Of a stretch of 64,000 nucleotides of DNA, positions 10,548 to 19,649 are shown piece by piece. The stretch spans positions 62,001 to 126,000 of the forward strand of contig JANFNE010000009.1 in the NCBI GenBank assembly GCA_024867545.1. The letters run 5' to 3'. Position numbers and translations under genes: made by a program. This DNA comes from Phytopythium helicoides (taxonomy: Eukaryota > Oomycota > Peronosporomycetes > Pythiales > Pythiaceae). Positions within the stretch are counted from its first letter, which is position 1; every line of letters begins with the position of its first letter. The notes below the pieces were generated by a model that was given only the letters and a program-made list of their open reading frames with translations, did not search any database and was not told the origin of the DNA.

Positions 10548-12740
10548 TCACGAGTTGCCAAACCAAGTCAATACGCTCTTGCCAAGACCCTGTATCGGCG
10601 CTGTTCCCCCGGTGTTGTCCGTAGTACTTGCGTCACCACCATTTTTTCCAGCAAGATACCGAACCACCTCAGTGTGCCCATTCTGGGCCGCCAACATTAG
10701 TGCTGTCTTCCCATCTTTGTCGGTGGCGTTCACGTCTGAGCTGCGGTCCCCAACGAGACACTTGACCACTTGAATATGTCCATTCTGAGCTGCCCACATC
10801 AGCGATGTGTATCCTTCGACGGCCTTCGTGTCTGCGTCCCGCATTCTAGCGAGATATCGAACTACTTGAGTACGTCTATTATCTGCAGCCAAAATCAGCG
10901 CTGTGGATCCGTTGTTGCTCGTCGCACTTGTGTCAGCATCACAGTCTTCAACCAGATACCTGATGACTTGCAGATGTCCATTTTGAGCTGCCAGCATCAG
11001 AGCTGTCCATCCAATGTTGCTTTTAGCATTCACGTCTACGTCGCATTCTCCAGCAATGTATCGAACCACTTTAGTCTGTCCTGTTTCAGCAGCCACCATC
11101 AGTGCTGTCCATCCGTCCTTGGATCTGATATTCAATTTCGCGCGGTGTTCTTCCACGAGATACCGAACGACTTGGATGTGTCCCTTTTGAGCGGCCGCTG
11201 TCAATGCTGTAAATCCTCCTGAATTCTTTGCATTCACGTCCACGTTGCATTCTTCTACGAGATACCGAACCACTTGAATGCGTCCTTTCTGAGCGGCATC
11301 AAAAAATGCAGAGCATCCGTCTTTGTCCAAGGCATTCACGTCGACATTGCATTTTTCGACAAGATGTCGGACAACTTGAACGCTTCCGGCTTGGGCAGCA
11401 AGCCTCAGTGCTGTCCATCCATTTTTGTCCGATTCATTCACGTCAACGTTGCGTTCTTCAACAAGATATTGGACGATTTGAACGAACCCAAAGTTGGCAG
11501 CAGACATCAGCGCTGTCCATCCTTCCAGGTTTGCCGCATTCACATCTGTACCACATTCTTCTGCAAGATACCGAACGACCTGAAGAAATCCGTTCGCCGC
11601 AGCAAACATGAGCGCTGTCCATCCTTCTGTGTTTGTTTCGTTCACATCTACACCGCATTCTTCCACGAGATATCGAACCACTTGGATGTGCCCATTCCCG
11701 CTGGCTTGCATTAAAACTGTCGATCCATTGCTGCCTGTGGCCTTCGCATCCGCATCACACTCTTCGATGAGATATCGAACCGCTGCAACGTGTCCGTTCT
11801 GAGCAGCTATTAGAAGAGGAGTCCATCCGTCTTTGTCCGAGGCATTTACACTTGCACCGTGCTCTTCCACGAGATACCGAGCCACTGCAATGTGCCCATT
11901 CTCAGCAGCAAGCAATAGCACTGTCCAGCCGACATTGCTCGAAGCATTTACAGCTGCACCGTGCTCTTCCAGGAGATACCTGACCACTGCAAGGTGTCCA
12001 TTCTCACTTGCCTTCATCAACATTGTCGATGCGCTGTTGGTAGTGGTTTTGACATCCGCGCCACGTTCATCAACAAGATACCGAATCACATCAATATGTC
12101 CACCCTGAGCAGCACATATCAGTGCCGTCCATCCATTGTTGGACGAGGCGTTCACATCCGCGCCGCATTCTTCCACGAGATACTGAACCACTTCGAGGTG
12201 TCCATTCAGAGCAGCCCGAATCAAAGTCGTGTCGCCTTCGTTGGTTGTAGCGTTCACCTCCGCGTCGCATGCTTTCACGAGATACCGAACCACGTCAATG
12301 TGTCCTTTTTCAGCGGCCCACATCAGCGATGTCCACCCAACTTTGTCTGAGGTATTCACATTCGCTTCGCGTTCTTCCACGAGATACTGGACGACTTCCA
12401 GCCGTCCGTTCTTAGCAGCAAACATCAGCACTGTCGATGCATCTTTATCGCGGGCGTTCTCATCTGCACCGAGTTCTTCCACGAGATGACGAACCACTTG
12501 AATGTGTCCGCTCTCCGCAGCCTTCATCAACGCCACCTCTCCTTTGTTGTCCGAGGCATTCACATCTGCGCCGTCACGAACTAGCTCCTTCACCAGATCG
12601 AGGTCGCCTTCAGCGGCTGCCGTGAGGAGCTTGTCACTATCTCCACTTGCCATCTTCTTCGTCGCAGCCGCCGCCTTCGCTACAGGAAGGTTGTTTGCGA
12701 GGGTGCACAACCTCTTCCTCTTCCCTCCTCCCTCTGTCAT
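10548..12740 (-). CDS. ANK B: ankyrin repeat protein, about 20 repeats
   Basis: 730 residues from ATG 12740, the ATG in the conserved CATATCATGAC context. A basic leader (GGGKRKRLCTLANNLPVAK) is followed by MASGDSDKLLTAAAEGDLDL and then roughly 20 canonical 34-residue ankyrin repeats up to residue 710. The short tail ends SVLTWFGNS. No signal peptide, membrane segment or second domain is visible. It is a close paralogue of ANK F (inverted, 36-38 kb away), and its first 620 nt nearly match ANK C. The repeats are uninterrupted and the frame is intact, so it may be expressed. Role: presumably a protein-binding solenoid. Confidence 0.85.
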   Translation of the reverse strand: MTEGGGKRKRLCTLANNLPVAKAAAATKKMASGDSDKLLTAAAEGDLDLVKELVRDGADVNASDNKGEVALMKAAESGHIQVVRHLVEELGADENARDKDASTVLMFAAKNGRLEVVQYLVEEREANVNTSDKVGWTSLMWAAEKGHIDVVRYLVKACDAEVNATTNEGDTTLIRAALNGHLEVVQYLVEECGADVNASSNNGWTALICAAQGGHIDVIRYLVDERGADVKTTTNSASTMLMKASENGHLAVVRYLLEEHGAAVNASSNVGWTVLLLAAENGHIAVARYLVEEHGASVNASDKDGWTPLLIAAQNGHVAAVRYLIEECDADAKATGSNGSTVLMQASGNGHIQVVRYLVEECGVDVNETNTEGWTALMFAAANGFLQVVRYLAEECGTDVNAANLEGWTALMSAANFGFVQIVQYLVEERNVDVNESDKNGWTALRLAAQAGSVQVVRHLVEKCNVDVNALDKDGCSAFFDAAQKGRIQVVRYLVEECNVDVNAKNSGGFTALTAAAQKGHIQVVRYLVEEHRAKLNIRSKDGWTALMVAAETGQTKVVRYIAGECDVDVNAKSNIGWTALMLAAQNGHLQVIRYLVEDCDADTSATSNNGSTALILAADNRRTQVVRYLARMRDADTKAVEGYTSLMWAAQNGHIQVVKCLVGDRSSDVNATDKDGKTALMLAAQNGHTEVVRYLAGKNGGDASTTDNTGGTAPIQGLGKSVLTWFGNS

Positions 12741-13062
12741 GATATGTGAGAACCTCTTTTCCGGTACTACAATGGATGGTCATGGACGGTGCGACACCTT
12801 GGGGTGAGCCTCCAGGAGTGACCTCGACGGTCAATCGTAAATGCTCCAACCTACGGGTCGAGTGGAGTCGGACTGTTCGTCGCCACGTTCATCTATCTGC
12901 TTCTCGGGGTGAAGAATACACGAGTCCACCCGAGCCTAACTGAGCTCAGCTCTTTATTGCTATAAACATGCGAGTTGCGTGTGGGCTCTTGAGAGGCGAC
13001 AAGACCCACGACCAGAAAGAAGACGCACAGGTTAGTTGAAAGTATCGGGTGGATGATCGAGT
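12741..13062 (-). promoter_or_regulatory. Conserved upstream block of the ANK B/C/F family
   Basis: The block directly upstream of ANK B matches the corresponding blocks of ANK C (19105-19501 plus 28614-28838) and ANK F (47779-48360). The best-conserved part, next to the start, reads in gene orientation TACCGGAAAAGAGGTTCTCA followed by CATATCATGA. The segment near 12966-13000 is the LINE-free counterpart of the LINE insertion site. Promoter function is inferred only from position and conservation. Confidence 0.5.
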
Positions 13063-14278
13063 GCATGGATATTATTCGACAATAATTCTAGACCCAGCTC
13101 TCATGAGCAGCATCCGTGTCTTGGAGACCCACACTCTAGATGATCTCTCGGGGCGTTGCGACTTCACCTCGAGCTCATTGATTCGACGAGGAACGTTCAC
13201 ACCAGCCACTCCGTACTTGATTTGCTGCTCCGTGGCAATGCAGCAAGGCAATGGTTTGTGTTTACTATTTGTGTTCACCTTCTAAGAGCGACCCGGTACT
13301 CGACTAGTCCCATACGATCGGAAGACGAACTGCTTAGCAAGGAATCCCGTGACGACGACGAGGTTGCGGTCGCCACATCCCACGACACCGTCAGCGCCCA
13401 GCCACGCATCGCTATGACGCTGCACAAGTCAGTCTCCCTCGCACTTTCAGCCCTGTCGCCAGAGGTCTCAACTATCTTCGACAGACCTTTCGACCATTGT
13501 GCCAGCCTCGGTCTCATATTCGGGATTTTCCCTGGCAAAAAATAGCGGTGAAGGATAGAAACCTGTAATATGCCTTCTTGAAACAAACAAGTCAACCCAC
13601 AGGTTGGTGAACCAACCGCTGCAGCTCAAACTTGCACAAATGAACCCAATGGTTCTCGTGGGTGTAAAGACCGTCGGGTTGGATAGTTCAGCCGCAAGTG
13701 GGAAGGTACTGTGCTGATGTTGCACACTGCGACGGTAGTGCCTGATTCGCGTGGGTTATGATACCGACATATGGCGGAAGTTGACGACCCTGCTTCATTG
13801 AGTGTAAAAATACTCTGGCTCACATGTTGTGAGAGCCGAACTGCAGCATCGACCCGCCAAAAGCCTCACGACTTTCGATTGGACAGGAGCATTCCGCTGT
13901 GCTGCACGAAAATCCGGAAGATAAGACGGTCCGGTATTAATCACACATCTGAAGCCATGCACTTCGCGCAGCTGAAGCCATGGTCACTCTATCATGATTT
14001 GATGAAATATATTGGAGTCTCAACTTGCAGTGACGAGAGCAGCTGGTTCTCAATTCACCGTTCGTTCGGCTCGGATTCAACTTCGCCACTTGTTGCGAGT
14101 ACGGTCCAGCATATCATTGAGTACAGACCGGGATGCTGTTTGAAGTCAGCCCTGGGAGTCCCAGACCAGATCTCACTGGTGGGAGCAGAGCAGAGATCAC
14201 CGTTGGCATTGCAACCCGATTTCCACTCGGCCATCAATTCTCAACTCGCATCGTCCCACCCAAGCCAAGAGATACACG
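13063..14278. other. Intergenic, no gene supported
   Basis: Open frames at 13156-13545 (plus), 13275-13595 (minus) and 13771-14406 (plus) are short, overlap and lack recognisable domains. The last few hundred bases are the likely promoter of the S33 peptidase gene. Confidence 0.4.
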
Positions 14279-16245
14279 ATGCGAGTTCCAGCCATCCTCG
14301 CTGCTGCAGTGGCGACCATGAGCGTCGTCAACGCTGCAAACAGTTCGTCCAGTTCCTCGGGGCTCAATGGTTGGTACCCATGCTCCGAGTACACCTTCTC
14401 CGATGAGGGGTCGTCTCCGTATGACGCGGAGTGCGCCGTCTACTCGGCACCACTATGCTACCCCGGTATCTGCGAGGACAGCACAGATGACACGGTCGAC
14501 ATCTTTGTGAAGCGCATTCTTGCTCCGGGCGACTCGAGCTCGTACCCGAATGTGTGGTTCTTTCAGGGCGGCCCTGGCGCGTCGTCGACTGCAAGTACGT
14601 TCTTGAAACATCGCTTCTTCATGGCAAGGGAGTGAGTGTCTGACTAACACGTTTCGCGGCTCCAGTGGAATCTGGCATGGTTGGACTGCAAGCGTACCTG
14701 AACTACGAGGTGAATGTGTACACGATGGACCACCGAGGCACGGGTCGCAGCACGCGACTCGACTGCGTGGCGTCGCAGGCAACTATGACAGGCTCTCCCA
14801 GTGGCAGCAGTGTAGCCGTCAGTGAGGTTGGAGATTGCTCCGCAGCTCTCCACGACAAGTATGGCGACCTCTCTTCCTTCTCCGTCACCACTGCTGCCAC
14901 AGACATCTCCACCTTAATCTCGACCTATACTCCGGGTGAAACCACATTTGTGTACGGCGTAAGTTACGGCACTGCGCTTGTGGAGCGCTTGATGCATCTC
15001 GACACCCCGGAGATTGTTGGATACGTCCTTGATGGTATCGCTACGGCGTCCGGGACAACCTTGGACAAGTTTGAGAACTTCTCGCGTTGGGATTCGGATT
15101 TTGGAGAAGTTGCGGACCGCTTTTTGGTGCAGTGCGCAAAGGACTCGACGTGCAACTCAAAGTTCCCAACCACAAGTTTGCCAGACACGCTGACGGAGTT
15201 GATCGACTCGTTCGACAGCAATCCCAGCTCGACCTGCGCAGCACTCGTGAGTAATATCACTGGATACGATGCGTCGTATGCTTTGCGAGACAACTTGGGT
15301 GCGCTTTTCAAAGATGCGAGCACCCGCACCTTGATCCCCGTGATCGCATACAGACTCAGCCGCTGCAACTCGGTCGACGTAGAGGTGCTGACATACTTGT
15401 TCACAGCTCTCACTTCCGGCTCTTCCACTCCATCGCAAGATGATGCATTCGAGTCGACTCTGTTATACAATTTGATCGTGTTCTCCGAGATGTGGGAATC
15501 CCCTCAGCCAAGTCAAGACGTGATGCTCGAGCGCTACCTCAACTACTCTGTCACAAGCGGTGGTACCTACGGAAACGTTGAGCTTTATTGCGCATTTTCC
15601 AGGGAGGACTCGACTACTTGCAATGAACTTGGTGTAGGCAACTACTCCGCGGACTCGCTCACATACTCTCGTGACGAGTTCTTCAATGTTGCCGCTACAA
15701 TCCCCAGTCAGGCAAGTGTGTTAATCCTTAGCAGCCTGCTTGACCCGCAAACACCGCACAAGTATGCCGAGTACCTGTATGAAGCAATCAACGGCACGGA
15801 GAAAGAGCTGGTTGTGTTCCAGCATGCGACTCATGCGACTCTGTGGACAACCCCAATCTATGAAGGTGCTTCGCTGACTTGCGCTATGGAGCTTATGGGC
15901 TCGTATGTCCTTGCCGGTGGCGATCTATCCAAACTCAACCAAACGTGCGTTGATGAAATGCCCGCGATCAGCTTCGAAGTGGACACAGATACCCTTTACT
16001 CGTATCTGAGTACGACCGATGCGTACGAAGGCAGCTACGACGCGTCCTTGACCTCTTCGGTGTCGAGTAGCAGCTCGCCAGGAACGTCGACGAATTCGTT
16101 CAAGATCCTGTTCATCGTGTTCGCAGCGCTGTTCGCCGTGGCATTAGTGGGATGCATCGTCTTTGCTTACCGCTGGAATAAGTTGAAGAACACTCCAACT
16201 GAAGCTGTGGCTAAGCCGGATAAGTCCGACGTCAGCACCGTGTGA
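14279..16245 (+). CDS. Secreted/membrane-anchored S33-type serine peptidase (alpha/beta hydrolase)
   Basis: Two exons, 14279-14594 and 14666-16245, encode 631 residues. Residues 1-20 form a clear signal peptide (MRVPAILAAAVATMSVVNAA). The alpha/beta-hydrolase core shows the S33 oxyanion motif FFQGGPGASS, the DHRGTGRS block, the nucleophile elbow GVSYG, the acid loop (LLDPQTPHKYAEYL) and the His near HATHAT, which matches the tripeptidyl-aminopeptidase/prolyl-aminopeptidase type of S33. A Ser-rich stalk precedes a C-terminal membrane helix (ILFIVFAALFAVALVGCIVF) and a short charged tail, so the enzyme is probably displayed outside the cell on the membrane. Several NxS/T sites fit a secreted protein. 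The catalytic set looks complete. It is the only clear enzyme gene in this stretch and is unrelated to its ANK neighbours. Confidence 0.85.
14595..14665 (+). other. Spliceosomal intron with consensus branch site
   Basis: GTACGT donor, CTCCAG acceptor and CTGACTAACAC branch region. 71 nt, phase 1. Splicing joins the GGPGASSTA frame to MESGMVGLQAY. Confidence 0.85.
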
Positions 16246-17068
16246 TTTGTACTGTGAACTAGCGCTGGCAAACGATCCAATACGTAGATGGAGAACAGTT
16301 CACAGGTTTAAGTCAATTACTTTGTTTTCATTTTCTTTTTGGTGCAATATCTTTCTTCACCAAGAAAAACTACGATCCTTGAATCGTTCGCTTCAGCTGC
16401 AGCTTTGAGCGTCTTGTCAGAGTCAGCTTCGTTGACACAAATATTTTTAACATCACCAGAAAGAAGTCTTTACATTGATCAAGAAAATGCAACATATTCA
16501 CAAACGGTACAAATACAGCGGCATCTAGTGCTCGTCGCTTTATGGACTGTCGAGCAATTGCTGCTTGGCATACGGAGCAATGATCCCAGCGTGCCAACAA
16601 CCCACTCCAATCTCTTCAATACCGTTGGTGAATTTCGAGATCGACCAACAATCGAATTCCATCTTCACTGCCGGCATTGTCCCGCACAAAACGAATCCTT
16701 CCCTTCAGCATTTCTAGTGTCTCACATCGTATCGATCCTACGCTCTTTTACTCAACGAAGGCACTCGAATACTGAAGCTGGAAACCAACAACTTTGTCAT
16801 TCCATCCCTGTTCCCAAGCTATCAGGACATATTAGCAGCGAAGGCCAAGGAATGTAATTCACGTCTCGTGAACGTGCAAATGACTCAGGGCTGGTTCCAC
16901 ATGAACATAGGCAGCATCAAAGAAAAAAAAGTTTCTTGACAGTTCCAAGCCAGACGGAGACAAATCCGATGTATTTTCTATACGGATAAAAACCATATTT
17001 CGATTGCTACGGCCAACCAGCCAGACTAACTCACGACATGCCCGCAACTTGCATGCCTGCGACATCTT
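16246..17068. other. Intergenic between convergent genes, nothing recognised
   Basis: One 172-residue open frame at 16339-16857 has no domain and atypical composition; it is treated as chance. Confidence 0.4.
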
Positions 17069-19050
17069 CTACCACCAGTTGACAAGATTCTGTGCCTGCG
17101 CTATCCACCCGGTACTCTCCGTGGCATTCGCGTCACAACTACGTTTTCCAGCAAGATACTTAACCGCCGCAGTGTGTCCTTCGTCAGCGGCCTTCGTCAA
17201 CGCTGTCTTCCCGTCCTTATTCGTGGCGTTGATATCCGCGCCGCACTCTCTAGCAAGATACCGGACAACTGTCATGTGTCCATTACCGGCAGCCAAAATC
17301 AACGCTGTTGATGCATTGTTGTCCGCAGCATTCACGTTCACATCGCATTCGTCCACAAGATACCGGACCACATCAACGTGACCACTCTGCGCAGCCCACA
17401 TCATCGCAGTCTTGCCCTCTTTATCGATGGCATTCGAGTCCGCACCACACTTCGCGAGGCACTGGACCACCTGGACGACTCCTCTGTTAGCAGCTATCAT
17501 CAGCGCTGTCTTTCCGTCTTTGTCCGTGGCATTCAGGTCCGCGCCGCATTCCGCAAGGCACTGAATCCCTTCAATGCGCTCTTTTTCAGCGGCCTTCATC
17601 ACTACTGTCTTTCCAATCTTGTCAGTGACATTCACGTCTGCACCGCATTCTTGTGCGAGATACTCAATCACTTGAATCGATCCATTGATAGCAGCCAGCA
17701 TCAACGCCGTCGATCCGTTGCTATCCGAGGTAGACACGTCCGCGCCACGTTCCCCAGCGAGGTACCGAACGACTTCAATACGATCGTTTTGTGACGCCCA
17801 CATCAGTGCTGTCCATCCGTTTTTGTCGGCGACATCCACTTCCGATCCGCGTTCTTCCACAAGATATCGGACGACTTCGATGTGTCCATTCTGTGAGCTC
17901 TTCATCAGACTTGTCCTCCCTGTGTTGTCGGTCGCGTTCACGTCCGCGCCACATTCCTCCGCGAGGTATCGAAACACATCCGTGTGACCTTTGTAGGCGA
18001 CCTTCATCAGTGCTGTGTGTCCACCATTATCAGTGGCGTTGACGTCCGCGCCGCAGACTTCAACAAGATACCGAGTGACTTCAATGTGCCCAAGCCAAGC
18101 TGCCCGCATCAGCACTGTCCACCCGTGTTGGTCGGTGATATTCACATCCGCACCGTGTTCTCCAGCGAGACACCGCACAATTTGGATGTTGCCTTTCTGG
18201 GCGGCCCACATCAGTGCGGTTTTTCCGTTGAAGCCGGTGGCATTGATGTCTGCACCACATTCTCTAGCCAGATACTGAACGACTTCAACACGTTCATTGT
18301 CAGCAGCTGTGGATAATGCAGTCCATCCTTGTTTGGCGGTAGTATTTACATTCGCCCCGCGCTCTCCAGCAAGATACTGAATCACCTCGATGTATCCTCC
18401 ATCTGCAGCCCTCATCAGTGCAGTCCATCCGTTATTGGTAGTGGTATTCACGTCCGCACCTCGTTCATCAACAAGATACCGAATCACATCAATGTGTCCA
18501 CCCTGAGCAGCACATATCAGTGCCGTCCATCCATTGTTGGACGAGGCGTTCACATCCGCGCCGCATTCTTCCACGAGATACTGAACCACTTCGAGGTGTC
18601 CATTCAGAGCAGCCGAATCAAAGTCGTGTCACCTTCGTTGGTTGTAGCGTTCACCTCCGCGTCGCATGCTTTCACGAGATACCGAACCACGTCAATGTGT
18701 CCTTTTTCAGCCGCCCACATCACCGCTGTCCATCCTTCTTTTTCTGTCGCGTTCACATTCGCTTCGCGTTCTTCCACGAGATACTGGACGACATCCAGCC
18801 GTCCGTTCTTAGCAGCAAACATCAGTGCTGTCGACGCATCTTTATCGCTCGCGTTCTCATCTGCACCGAGTTCTTCCACGAGATGACGAACCACTTGAAT
18901 GTGTCCGTTCCCCGCAGCCTTCATCAGCGCCACCTCTCCTTTGTCGTCCGAGGCATTCACATCTGCGCCGTCACGAACTAGCTCCTTCACCAGATCGAGG
19001 TCGCCTTCAGCGGCCGCTATGAGGAGCCTGTCACTATCTCCACTTGCCAT
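17069..19050 (-). pseudogene. ANK C: broken ankyrin repeat gene, mosaic of B-like and E-like parts
   Basis: The first possible in-frame ATG is at 19050 (MASGDSDRLL). The usual leader upstream (CSLSNNLPVAKAV) is readable but cut off from any ATG by an inserted inverted repeat at 19102-19122. The frame breaks again near 18613: ANK B has AGCCCGAATC where C has AGCCGAATC, one base fewer. Downstream the frame is open for 506 residues (17069-18589) with about 14 ankyrin repeats. From about 18463 to 19090 the DNA is nearly identical to ANK B, while the rest diverges. The C-terminus (GHTAAVKYLAG, then NATESTGWIA) resembles ANK E instead. As it stands only fragments could be made. Confidence 0.8.
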
Positions 19051-19101
19051 CTTCTTCGTCGCAACCGCCTTCGCTACAGGAAGGTTGTTCGAGAGTGAGC
19101 A

Positions 19102-19122
19102 CACCTCCTGGAGGTGACCTCC
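19102..19122. repeat. Nested inverted repeat inserted at the ANK C N-terminus
   Basis: CACCTCCTGGAGGTG (19102-19116) overlaps GGAGGTGACCTCC (19110-19122). At the same point ANK F reads straight through ATGGAGGTGTGCTC with a single GGAGGT. The extra ~14 bp shifts the frame, and the ATG equivalent is ACG here. Confidence 0.65.
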
Positions 19123-19501
19123 GTCTTCCTTCTCTTCTCCTCATCCCTCAGGCACCTGTCATGATATGTGAGAACCTCTTTTCCGGTACTACAGTGTATC
19201 GGGTGGATGGTCATGGACGGTGCGACACCGTGCTCTGGAGGTCTGGAGAATCGAGATGTGGTTGGTCTCTCGGTTCTTGAATGAAGAGCCGAAGAATCTT
19301 GATGGCGCACATGACATTCCACGAACACTGCGTGGCGTCGACGGCCAATCGTAGATGCTCCAACCCACGGGTCGAGTGGGAACGGATGGTTCGGCGCCAC
19401 GTTGATCTATCTGCTTCTCGGGGTGAAGAATGCACGAGTCCACCCGACCTGACTGAGCTCAGCTCCAAAACTCCAAACATGCTCAGCACTTTATGCACAT
19501 C
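19105..19501 (-). promoter_or_regulatory. ANK C upstream block, proximal part
   Basis: Matches the ANK B and ANK F upstream blocks, including the TTTTCCGGTACTACA/TGTGAGAACC part near 19165-19195. It is cut from its distal part (28614-28838) by the LINE. Confidence 0.6.
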
Positions 19502-19518
19502 TGCAAGCATGTGAGTTG
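19502..19518. repeat. LINE target-site duplication, 3' side
   Basis: TGCAAGCATGTGAGTTG, 17 bp, repeated exactly at 28597-28613. It abuts the simple-repeat tail of the LINE. Confidence 0.9.
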
Positions 19519-19649
19519 ATGATGATGATGACATCAGGTATATTTGGTTCATTAGTTTCTCGTGTGGAATCTACGATCCGAAATATCCTCTAGGCTCAGT
19601 CAAATTCTATCTGCTCCTAGCCTGCTGTGCAGGTTGTTTGATTTTCAGC

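Noticed and set aside
16339..16857. 172-residue open frame
   Set aside because: No motif and no similarity in the window; composition typical of intergenic DNA.
10770..19022. Many plus-strand open frames of 60-150 codons antisense to ANK A, B and C (and minus-strand ones antisense to E and F)
   Set aside because: They recur in every ANK copy because the repeat codons are complementary-open; no independent coding signal.
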